Source: Candidatus Omnitrophota bacterium
GTDB lineage: Bacteria > Omnitrophota > Gorgyraeia > Duberdicusellales > 4484-171
Direction: 5' to 3'
DNA: 17,483 nucleotides
Assembly: GCA_014728785.1 (NCBI GenBank)
Contig: WJKZ01000174.1
Location: forward strand, 1 to 17,483
How positions within the stretch are numbered: position 1 is the first letter of the stretch; every line of letters starts with the position of its first letter. The notes under the pieces were generated by a model that worked only from the letters and a program-made list of their open reading frames with translations, was not told the origin of the DNA and made no database searches. Both the position numbers and the translations under genes were made by a program. Positions 12,206 to 17,483 of this stretch are shown here, in pieces.

Positions 12206-12712
12206 ATGGATAAGAGACGGGCCCAAGTCGATTTGTTTAGCTTCGGCGGCGCGGACTTCGATGGCGAATACAGGTATGACTTATTCAGGATTTGGGATGA
12301 GAAAAACCCCATGCTTCTATTTGTGATGCTCAACCCATCTACCGCCGATGAAAAAACGCTCGACCGCACGGTAAACAGGTGTAAGGGTTTCGCGCAAGCC
12401 CTCGGGTATGGAGGCTTTCATGTGGCTAACCTCTTCGCTCTTATCTCCACCAAGCCGTCCGCCCTCAAGGAAGCAAAAGACCCCGTTGGCCCTTTAAATG
12501 GACGCTACATAGGGAAGCTCGCAAAGCAGGCCGACAAGGTGATAGTTGCATGGGGTAGCGATACAATGGTAAATGACCGGGCTCCCAAGGTCTTGAAGCT
12601 GTTGCACAAATACCATAAGAAGATTTATTGCCTCGGCACCAATAAGGATGGCCATCCGCGCCATCCCCTGTATCTTTGTAGTACGACAGAACCGGTGATA
12701 TATGAATCGTAA
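12206..12712 (+). CDS. DUF1643 family protein
   Basis: The product has 168 residues. ATG 12206 follows AAGAGG at 5 bases; an in-frame ATG at 12098 would read through the small membrane gene. YRYDLFRIW, LLFVMLNPSTADE, RTVNRCKGFAQALGYGGFHVANLF, DPVGPLN and AWGSDTM are the typical blocks of DUF1643, a family found in phages and bacteria with no established biochemical role that I can state. The length matches the family. The AxWG and LNPSTAD motifs suggest a nucleotide- or nucleoside-modifying fold, an inference only. It lies between small unknown genes in the right module. Confidence 0.88.
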   Translation: MDKRRAQVDLFSFGGADFDGEYRYDLFRIWDEKNPMLLFVMLNPSTADEKTLDRTVNRCKGFAQALGYGGFHVANLFALISTKPSALKEAKDPVGPLNGRYIGKLAKQADKVIVAWGSDTMVNDRAPKVLKLLHKYHKKIYCLGTNKDGHPRHPLYLCSTTEPVIYES

Positions 12713-12782
12713 ACTCAAAGAATCATGGCAGCGAAGAGGATGGCGTCCATGTATTAAGCGAGACAAGTATCAGCAAACTTAA
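12702..12782 (+). CDS. Possible 26-residue basic peptide
   Basis: ATG 12702 overlaps the end of the DUF1643 gene and reads MNRKLKESWQRRGWRPCIKR followed by six residues and TAA. It fills an otherwise empty gap of about 90 bases and is strongly basic. The only SD-like sequence (CCGGTGA) is poor, so this is a weak call. Confidence 0.3.
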   Translation: MNRKLKESWQRRGWRPCIKRDKYQQT

Positions 12783-12801
12783 CATGTTGAAGGGATAATA
12801 A

Positions 12802-13095
12802 ATGGAGTATATAGATAGTTCAAAAACAACCACGGTAATGTATTGCCCCGACTGTGAGATTTGCTGTGCCATCCATACAGGTATCGAGCATAACTGCACA
12901 TTACTATATGCCATCGGCAATAGAGTCCGAATGAATACCGGTACAGGCAAGCTGTCTGACGAAGAAATATCCCAATACAAGAAAATATGCAAAAATTGCG
13001 GCGGCCCGGTAGAAATTATATATGACGGGCCGACTGAAATGCCGCCCGGTTTTGGCTGGCTTCACAGTGCGAATAAAATTCTCAAGGGATTTTGA
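12802..13095 (+). CDS. Double Cys-cluster protein, unknown function
   Basis: The product has 97 residues, with GAAGGGA about 8 bases before the ATG. Cysteines cluster as MYCPDCEICC plus a C in HNCTLLY near the N terminus, and as ICKNCGG further on. The two CxxC pairs at about 15-18 and 63-66 could form one zinc ribbon or two separate sites; extra Cys and His make an Fe-S site conceivable. The end (PPGFGWLHSANKIL) is aromatic and Gly-rich. No family recognised. It ends 12 bases before the MazG-like gene, with an AAAGGAG SD between. Confidence 0.7.
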   Translation: MEYIDSSKTTTVMYCPDCEICCAIHTGIEHNCTLLYAIGNRVRMNTGTGKLSDEEISQYKKICKNCGGPVEIIYDGPTEMPPGFGWLHSANKILKGF

Positions 13096-13107
13096 AAGGA
13101 GATGGTT

Positions 13108-13434
13108 ATGTTGTTTTCGCAGTATCAACAAAAGGCATATGAGACGGCGGTTTACCCGGAGAAATACATGATTATCTATCCGGCTCTGGCCCTTGCGGAG
13201 GAGGCCGGGGAGGTTGCCGGATTGGTGGGGAAGGCGCTAAGGGACTGTAATGGAGAGCTCGATGCCGAAAGAAAAGCCCGGGTTTCAAAGGAACTCGGAG
13301 ATGTGCTCTGGCAGCTTGCCGCCGTTGCCACTGATTGTGAGCTTAACCTCGATGATATTGCATACGAAAATCTTGAAAAACTCGCGAAGAGAAAAAAAGA
13401 AGGAAAGCTTCATGGCGAAGGAAGCGACAGATAA
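13108..13434 (+). CDS. MazG-like nucleotide pyrophosphohydrolase
   Basis: The product has 108 residues. ATG 13108 is preferred, 6 bases after AAAGGAG; ATG 13102 abuts the SD. ALAEEAGEVAGLVGKALRD holds the first metal motif (Glu31, Glu32, Glu35) and SKELGDVLWQLAAVA the second (Glu62, Asp65), in the four-helix arrangement of MazG-type all-alpha NTP pyrophosphohydrolases. NLEKLAKRKKEGKLHGEGSDR is the usual C-terminal end of the phage form. It would hydrolyse (d)NTPs to monophosphates, cleaning the pool or affecting stress nucleotides. It fits with the nearby ThyX. Single-domain length is normal for phage MazG-like proteins. Confidence 0.9.
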   Translation: MLFSQYQQKAYETAVYPEKYMIIYPALALAEEAGEVAGLVGKALRDCNGELDAERKARVSKELGDVLWQLAAVATDCELNLDDIAYENLEKLAKRKKEGKLHGEGSDR

Positions 13435-13534
13435 GCCATTAGAGAAGATGAAGCATACACCAAAAACCAGAGACAAGTCGATTGTCACACGGCTTGCGCT
13501 CGCAAGCCTTCGTCATGGCAGTTGTGTAAACTGA
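13412..13534 (+). CDS. Possible 40-residue basic protein
   Basis: ATG 13412 follows AAGGA at 7 bases and overlaps the MazG-like gene by 23 bases. The product begins MAKEATDKPLEKMKHTPKTR and continues DKSIVTRLALASLRHGSCVN. It is strongly basic, with a possible short helix near the end. A good SD and the packed context favour it, but its length and lack of a known family keep confidence moderate. Confidence 0.42.
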   Translation: MAKEATDKPLEKMKHTPKTRDKSIVTRLALASLRHGSCVN

Positions 13535-13543
13535 GGAGAGCCC

Positions 13544-13621
13544 ATTGGGACTTTGGAAGAGTCCTTTCGTCACTGGGATGAAATGATGGAGAAGGAAAGT
13601 GAAAAAATACAAGGCGAGTGA
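13544..13621 (+). CDS. Possible 25-residue acidic peptide with ATT start
   Basis: GAGGAG (13533-13538) is followed after 5 bases by ATT, and the frame reads GTLEESFRHWDEMMEKESEK before a TGA inside the next gene. Its even, helical, charged composition looks coding. ATT starts are rare and a short hairpin (13548-13564) covers its first codons, so the call is weak. Confidence 0.22.
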   Translation: MGTLEESFRHWDEMMEKESEKIQGE

Positions 13622-14519
13622 TTTAATGAAAAGGCTTCGATTTAAGTATGGAGAGGCCTATGTCGTCCTTGAGCAGGTTGCCGACTGCACCGGCGCGGCC
13701 TATCAGTCTTGGGTAGATGCGGTTGTAATAAGCTTGTGGCCCTCGAATGGGCTTATTCGCCGGGCCTTCGAGATTAAAGTTGACCGCAATGACTATCTTC
13801 GAGAGATTCAAAATCCTCGCAAAAACGCTTGGGCGAGAGAATGTTTCGAAGAGTTTTGGTATGTTGCTCCGAAGGAAGTTATAAAAACAATACATGAAGT
13901 CCCCGAGGGTTGCGGTTGGATGACGCCGCATGGAAAAACCCTTAGAATAATGTTAGCCGCCGAAAGAAAAGAAAATGCAGTCCTCGATAACGCCTTACTG
14001 GCTTCTCTGGCCCGGAGTCTTCAAAAAGAAAAACAGGAATATATTGCGCAAGCAGCTAAGAATGTGCTCGAAAAATCAGGAGAACATCAACGGGCGCTTG
14101 TTGCCAAATCGGCCATTGAAAGGTTTTTAGAGGAGAGGGGCGAATACTATAGTCATAGTGACGACATGGAGGCTTTACTACAAAAACTCAACAACAGTAC
14201 CATCGACAAAAAAAACAAAGAAGAGAGAGACCGGTTACTGAGATTTCTTAATACATTTCAAAATGAAATTAACGACCTTTTTGAGATTTTTGCCATTATT
14301 GCGAGGCTGTCATTACTTAAAAGAGATGAAGCAGGCGAGTTTATAGTAAATACATGGGGAGGCCTTGACGAAAAAAGTATAAAAACAATTCGCAAAAGCA
14401 GACCCAAGGGCACCATTAACAAGAAGAGCAAAAAAAATGCCCTTGCTTTGCGTTCACTTATAGATGATGTTGCCAAGAAGAGTGGTATTGATATTATACT
14501 TGGAGGAGACGATGGTTAA
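13599..14519 (+). CDS. PD-(D/E)XK nuclease-like phage protein
   Basis: The product has 306 residues with a GTG start after AAGGAAA; ATG 13626 is a poorer alternative. The N-terminal third has WVDAVVISLWPSNGLIRRAFEIKVDRNDYLREI, with Asp40, Glu58 and Lys60 in the D...ExK pattern and a Glu at 19 or 25 as the helix acid. VAPKEVI and GWMTPHGKTLRIM follow, as in a common phage family with a restriction-endonuclease-like fold (MmcB-like). The remaining 190 residues are helical and charged, with no known domain, much longer than the usual single-domain form. It may cut or process DNA; the substrate is unknown. It ends overlapping the next gene. Confidence 0.75.
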   Translation: MKKYKASDLMKRLRFKYGEAYVVLEQVADCTGAAYQSWVDAVVISLWPSNGLIRRAFEIKVDRNDYLREIQNPRKNAWARECFEEFWYVAPKEVIKTIHEVPEGCGWMTPHGKTLRIMLAAERKENAVLDNALLASLARSLQKEKQEYIAQAAKNVLEKSGEHQRALVAKSAIERFLEERGEYYSHSDDMEALLQKLNNSTIDKKNKEERDRLLRFLNTFQNEINDLFEIFAIIARLSLLKRDEAGEFIVNTWGGLDEKSIKTIRKSRPKGTINKKSKKNALALRSLIDDVAKKSGIDIILGGDDG

Positions 14520-14775
14520 TTATTCTAATCGCGAAGCAATGTTAAAACTGTTTAATGCTCATTATGACGAGGAAGATACAAGGGACGTGGTTACGGCCCG
14601 GATACAAACTGTGCTCCGGAAGGCTCGCAAGGAAGAAGAAAGTCCGGAAATACTTTCCCTGCTCGAAGATATATGGGTTGCGGAAACGCTTCTCTGGGAC
14701 AACGGCGAGGGAATACGGGCTCGCAGAATAAGAAGACTAAGGCTCTTGTTAATTAAGAACATAGAAGGGAGATAA
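14512..14775 (+). CDS. Small helical protein, unknown function
   Basis: The product has 87 residues. ATG 14512 follows GGAGGAGAC and overlaps the previous stop by 8 bases. It is all-helical and charged (EEDTRDVVTARIQTVLRKAR, SLLEDIWVAETLLW), with a very basic end (GIRARRIRRLRLLLIKN). No Cys, no motif recognised. It ends one base before thyX, so it is probably translated with it. Confidence 0.65.
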   Translation: MVNYSNREAMLKLFNAHYDEEDTRDVVTARIQTVLRKARKEEESPEILSLLEDIWVAETLLWDNGEGIRARRIRRLRLLLIKNIEGR

Positions 14776-14776
14776 T

Positions 14777-15481
14777 ATGGACAGGATAACGGTTACCGAG
14801 CCGGGCTATACGCTGCTTACCCCGGTCGAATGGTTTAGGGGTATGCTTGATATTGTCGAGCAGGCCGGGCGAACATGCTACAAAAGCGAAGACAAGATTA
14901 CCGAGGGCAGCGCCGGGGATTTTGTTCGCAGGATAATCAAGAGCGGCCATGAAAGCGTTATTGAGCACTGCGTCATTACGGCTAAGATATTTTGCAGTCG
15001 CGCATGCTCTCACCAGCTCGTAAGGCATCGCATCGCTGCCTATTCTCAGGAAAGCCAGCGATATTGTGACTACGGGAAATTGGGCCTGCAAGTGGTTTGT
15101 CCTCCGAACATAGGGCCCATAAGTCATGGCACCTACGAATTAATGAGCCAGCCCGGCGAAGAGCCTTTCTGGATGGGGCATGATGGCATCAAAAGAGTCA
15201 AGGGTAGCGCGTCATACCGCTTCCTTACTTCGATAAACAACAGCTATCGAGACTACCTTATTCTCAGGGAAGAGGGAGTCAGGCCCGAGGATGCGAGGTT
15301 TTTACTGCCGAATGCCACGAAAACAGAAGTGGTTACTACCTTCAACCTTCGCCAGTGGCGGCATGTGTTCAGGCACCGGGCGCTCAACAAACGGGCCCAA
15401 TGGGAAATTCGCAAGACAATGAAGAGCTTGTTGAAAAAATTTACCATGCTAATGCCGGAAGTTTTTGGAGATTTGGAATGA
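14777..15481 (+). CDS. thyX: Flavin-dependent thymidylate synthase
   Basis: The product has 234 residues. It makes dTMP from dUMP using FAD, NADPH and methylene-tetrahydrofolate. RHRIAAYSQESQRY (83-96) is the ThyX signature RHR-x7-S, with Ser93 in the catalytic position. SGHESVIEH (56-64) is the conserved flavin/substrate segment, and LRQWRHVFRHRALNKRAQWEIR carries the C-terminal arginines. The length is normal for ThyX. The ATG has AGAAGGGAGAT upstream. The TGA overlaps the ATG of the RNase H-like gene. With MazG-like and DUF1643 proteins nearby, this points to phage control of the thymidine/nucleotide pool. Confidence 0.96.
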   Translation: MDRITVTEPGYTLLTPVEWFRGMLDIVEQAGRTCYKSEDKITEGSAGDFVRRIIKSGHESVIEHCVITAKIFCSRACSHQLVRHRIAAYSQESQRYCDYGKLGLQVVCPPNIGPISHGTYELMSQPGEEPFWMGHDGIKRVKGSASYRFLTSINNSYRDYLILREEGVRPEDARFLLPNATKTEVVTTFNLRQWRHVFRHRALNKRAQWEIRKTMKSLLKKFTMLMPEVFGDLE

Positions 15482-15882
15482 TTAAGATATACTGCGATGG
15501 CAAGATAGAGAATGGCGAGGCGTTAATCTCGGCGGTCTATTATGACGCCGAGGGCAAGGTAATGTCAAGCGGCCGGGCCAGAGCGGAACCGGCGAGGTCG
15601 AAAATGGAGGCTCAGTACCTTGCGGTAATATATACCCTCGAAAATGCCCTTACTTACTTTGCTCTCGCCGAAGTCCCGGTAGAGCTCCATCTTAACAGCC
15701 GGGCGATGGTAAAGCATTTCAATGGAAAATGGCCGGTCAAGAAGAAGTCGCTCCTAAAGCTCCACAGGAAAGCGGTTGCAAAAATCGCCCGGTTTAGAAA
15801 GTTTACGACAAAGTTTTCATCCGAAAACATTTTCGGCCTGACCGAGCCGCAACCGGAGGACGACAATGAAGTGGAAGTTTAG
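15478..15882 (+). CDS. RNase H-like protein with one substituted catalytic residue
   Basis: The product has 134 residues. ATG 15478 overlaps the thyX stop, with GGAG 7 bases upstream. MIKIYCDGKIENG (Asp7), KMEAQYLAVIYTLENAL (Glu44) and VELHLNSRAMVKHFNGKW follow the RNase HI order. The third acidic residue, normally in DS, is Asn73 here (NSR), and no clear final Asp/His is seen in the FSSENIFGL end. Length fits a compact RNase HI. If active it would remove RNA from RNA:DNA hybrids, for example primers made by the primase. The substitution suggests reduced or altered activity. The last 17 bases overlap the next gene. Confidence 0.75.
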   Translation: MIKIYCDGKIENGEALISAVYYDAEGKVMSSGRARAEPARSKMEAQYLAVIYTLENALTYFALAEVPVELHLNSRAMVKHFNGKWPVKKKSLLKLHRKAVAKIARFRKFTTKFSSENIFGLTEPQPEDDNEVEV

Positions 15883-16084
15883 GTATGTCGATTTGGACAA
15901 TGTGGCTTTTACCATTAACAAAGAGGGAGAGCGAAAAGAGGACTGTCCGCCGTACAAGGGCAAGGCCTCTCAGGCTCAGGAAGAGATGAATCGCCGGGCG
16001 ATAGCCTACGAGGCTGCGGGAGGCAGAAAGATTTTAAGCGCCCGATACATTCCATCAGAAAAGAGGGAGGAGAGCAAGCCATGA
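15866..16084 (+). CDS. Small protein, unknown function
   Basis: The product has 72 residues, with CGGAGGACGACA before the ATG inside the end of the RNase H-like gene. It begins with strands (KWKFRYVDLDNVAFTIN) and has a helix in the second half (SQAQEEMNRRAIAYEAAGG), then a basic end. It is compatible with a small beta-alpha fold. No family recognised. Its TGA overlaps the ATG of the next gene. Confidence 0.65.
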   Translation: MKWKFRYVDLDNVAFTINKEGERKEDCPPYKGKASQAQEEMNRRAIAYEAAGGRKILSARYIPSEKREESKP

Positions 16085-16689
16085 TGTCTAAGCATAAATG
16101 TAAGGAATGTGGAATCGAACACGATGTGTGTACTTGTGATGTCTGTAAAAAGGAAATAAAAGGGAAAAGGGTAATGTCGCTGGCCGTCCTTAGAGAAGGA
16201 AGGCAGGCGGTATTGGATAGCCGTCCGGTTAGAATCGAAGTTTTATGCCATTATTGCAGTCCAAAATGTATTGTGCAAATGGCGGTAGATGACGGATTAG
16301 AAAAATACGAGATTATAAGCGGGGGTGATGGGCTTGTCGTGGTTTTTTGTGACCCTACAGACAAATCCTATGAAGAAGATGGCTTCGCCGTGTTTATGAA
16401 AAAAAGGGGAGTTAAACTCCTAAAAAACATGGCGAAGGCGCTTGTTAGAATAAGCAAGTCTGACATAAAGGAAAGAGAAGCGCGTGTAATATCATTAGAC
16501 AAGACAATTGGAGAGCACAGAAAAACAATCGAAAACCTCAAAAAAGAACAAGAAAAAATAATCAAAAACAATGAGAAAAAAAGAAAGAAATACTTAAAAG
16601 ATTTTCAAAGTGAAAAGAGAAAACTCGAAGAGGAAATAGAGAAAATGAAACGGCTAATAGACACGGTGAGGGGGAAAAATGAAGTATAA
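16081..16689 (+). CDS. Zinc-finger plus coiled-coil protein
   Basis: The product has 202 residues; the ATG overlaps the previous stop and follows GGGAGGAG. Cysteines come as CKECG and CTCDVC near the N terminus (residues about 7-22) and as CHYCSPKC around 56-63, which would suit two treble-clef or MYND-like zinc sites. A mixed domain follows (GDGLVVVFCDPTDKS). From about residue 120 the chain is one long Lys/Glu-rich coiled coil (TIGEHRKTIENLKKEQEKII and on). This architecture suggests an oligomeric nucleic-acid or protein binding factor. No family recognised. It overlaps the next gene by 11 bases. Confidence 0.75.
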   Translation: MMSKHKCKECGIEHDVCTCDVCKKEIKGKRVMSLAVLREGRQAVLDSRPVRIEVLCHYCSPKCIVQMAVDDGLEKYEIISGGDGLVVVFCDPTDKSYEEDGFAVFMKKRGVKLLKNMAKALVRISKSDIKEREARVISLDKTIGEHRKTIENLKKEQEKIIKNNEKKRKKYLKDFQSEKRKLEEEIEKMKRLIDTVRGKNEV

Positions 16690-16984
16690 ATATCATTGCT
16701 GGAATTGGTCTTGCAGGGCCTATTGCGGCACAGGCCATATGATAAAAAGCGGCAAACGGCTTGAAAAATGTCCACACTGCGGCCATAACAGCCTCGAAGA
16801 TTGCAGCAGCGACGCATCGCCGTGGGTTTACGTGTTATCCGCCGTCATAGCTGGCTGGTTTATGGGGTTTATTGTTAATGGGTGGTTGGGCTCCTTCGTT
16901 GGCCTTGCGGCTGGTTTGGTGTTAGGGCAGATAGTTTATATTTTTACCAAAGAAGAAAACATTCCCCCGGGAAAACAAAAATGA
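16679..16984 (+). CDS. Zinc-ribbon membrane protein
   Basis: The product has 101 residues, with GTGAGGGGG upstream of the ATG. The N-terminal part carries CWNWSCRAYC and CPHCG, a likely zinc ribbon. SPWVYVLSAVIAGWFMGFIV and GSFVGLAAGLVLGQIVYIFT form two membrane helices with small-residue (Gly) spacing typical of tightly packed helix pairs or small membrane effectors. Such ribbon-plus-two-helix proteins exist in many bacteria and phages without known function. The end is a Lys/Pro-rich tail. The TGA overlaps the next ATG. Confidence 0.7.
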   Translation: MKYKYHCWNWSCRAYCGTGHMIKSGKRLEKCPHCGHNSLEDCSSDASPWVYVLSAVIAGWFMGFIVNGWLGSFVGLAAGLVLGQIVYIFTKEENIPPGKQK

Positions 16985-17232
16985 AAACAATAGCCAGATT
17001 CAAACACATCTACATAGACGAGGTTGCCGTGTCGGATAGCGGCAAGACATCGCTTTTCGCGGTAATGAACAAAAGCGGCAACTATCCTCTCGCCGAAATC
17101 AAGTGGTATGGCCCTTGGAGGCAGTATTGCTTTTTTCCGCTTGACGGTACGGTTTGGAATAATTCATGTTTACGAGATGTGCTCGGCTTTATAAACAGGT
17201 TAATGAGGGAGAGAAAAAATGAACGAAAGTAA
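16981..17232 (+). CDS. Conserved small phage protein (WYGPWRQYCFFP type), unknown function
   Basis: The product has 83 residues. The ATG overlaps the previous stop (ATGA). The segment AEIKWYGPWRQYCFFPLDGTVWNNSCLRDVLGFINRL matches, from memory, a small uncharacterised protein found in many phages (pattern W..WRQY.FFP..GTV....CL.D...F). It is a strand-rich fold with a closing helix. The role is unknown. It is translated as part of the tightly packed right module and overlaps the following gene by 14 bases. Confidence 0.75.
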   Translation: MKTIARFKHIYIDEVAVSDSGKTSLFAVMNKSGNYPLAEIKWYGPWRQYCFFPLDGTVWNNSCLRDVLGFINRLMRERKNERK

Positions 17233-17476
17233 AAAACTGAAACGGTTGCGCGAGAAGGACTCCGAGGCGGCCAGCGAGCAGCTTTCGAGGATAACCCGGG
17301 CCTCCGTGACAAATCTTTTCGTCCCAAGGGCCATTCATACCTACAATATGGCTGAAACGCTCCGGGAGAATTTTAACAGTCTTCTTACCCGGATAGCGAA
17401 CATAGAAACGCGACTACTGGCCCTCGAAGACAAAGTGAGCGCTATTATCAAGGAGAATAAGACATGGCACAGGTAA
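17219..17476 (+). CDS. Small coiled-coil protein, unknown function
   Basis: The product has 85 residues. ATG 17219 follows GAGGGAGAGAAAA and overlaps the previous gene. It is charged and helical: a basic start (KKLKRLREKDSE), a central segment (SRITRASVTNLFVPRAI), and a C-terminal coiled coil (LRENFNSLLTRIANIETRLL). No motif recognised. It overlaps the start of the next gene. Confidence 0.65.
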   Translation: MNESKKLKRLREKDSEAASEQLSRITRASVTNLFVPRAIHTYNMAETLRENFNSLLTRIANIETRLLALEDKVSAIIKENKTWHR

Positions 17477-17483
17477 AAACCCT
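17464..17483 (+). CDS. Start of the next gene, cut by the right edge
   Basis: AAGGAG (17452-17457) is followed by ATG 17464 reading MAQVKT to the end of the window. It overlaps the end of the preceding gene in another frame, as is usual for this operon. Nothing can be said about the product. Confidence 0.45.

Noticed and set aside
13548..13564. GGACT/AGTCC hairpin followed by TTT
   Set aside because: Only 5 bp with a short, interrupted T run; too weak for a terminator.
1..17483. tRNA, rRNA, CRISPR array, integrase, transposase, attachment site
   Set aside because: None was found on reading both strands; no tRNA T-loop, no spaced palindromic direct repeats and no recombinase motifs.

Overview
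The window looks like the early/replication half of a double-stranded DNA tailed-phage genome, or a closely related mobile element. From about 1.37 kb to the right edge, roughly 33 short genes all run on the + strand. Most are 40 to 220 codons long and many join by ATGA, TAATG or short overlaps. Recognisable products are phage-type DNA replication, nucleotide-pool and DNA-processing proteins among many small Cys-rich or coiled-coil proteins of unknown role. No rRNA, tRNA, CRISPR array, integrase, transposase or clear virion gene is visible. The host cannot be named. The boxA-like motif (TTCTTTGACAA) resembles rRNA antitermination boxA sequences of many bacteria and does not decide a taxon.

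Left edge (1-791, - strand): the 5' part of a very acidic gene that runs off the window. Positions 792-1371 are a divergent non-coding control region. It holds a GGGTTTTA repeat cluster, a possibly structured RNA stretch, two short palindromes, and a sigma70-like promoter whose -10 box lies inside the dyad TGTACA-N4-TGTACA. A boxA-like site follows immediately.

Left + strand module (1.37-4.99 kb): an H1-like lysine-rich protein, several unknown small proteins, a Cys-rich protein, a phage zinc-ribbon family protein and a thioredoxin-like protein. Most gene boundaries here carry an RNA hairpin. Three of them form a family: a long imperfect hairpin starting at or just after the stop codon, a pyrimidine-rich spacer, TTCTTTGACAA, then the Shine-Dalgarno (SD) sequence and start codon. 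The three hairpins share architecture but have unrelated, compensating inner stems. I consider this the most interesting structure in the window.

Replication core (5.09-8.63 kb): a small unknown gene, an XRE-type regulator and a 968-aa primase/ATPase (CHC2-like zinc finger, Toprim, P-loop). The last 450 bp of the primase gene carry about 13 copies of a 9-bp repeat. These are TGCGGTATT on the left and its inverse AAYACCGCA on the right. The left copies fall in two reading frames, so the repeat looks selected as DNA, as in an iteron origin embedded in a replication gene.

Right module (8.70 kb to end): small Cys-rich proteins, a spore-photoproduct-lyase-like radical SAM protein, a possible sliding-clamp-like protein, a PnuC-like membrane protein, coiled-coil proteins, a DUF1643 protein, a MazG-like pyrophosphohydrolase, a PD-(D/E)XK nuclease-like protein, ThyX, an RNase H-like protein with one substituted catalytic residue, zinc-ribbon proteins and further small phage genes. 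Together they suggest a phage that supplies its own primase/helicase, dTMP synthesis and nucleotide clean-up. It may regulate its early operon by terminators plus boxA-type antitermination, which is inferred and not shown.
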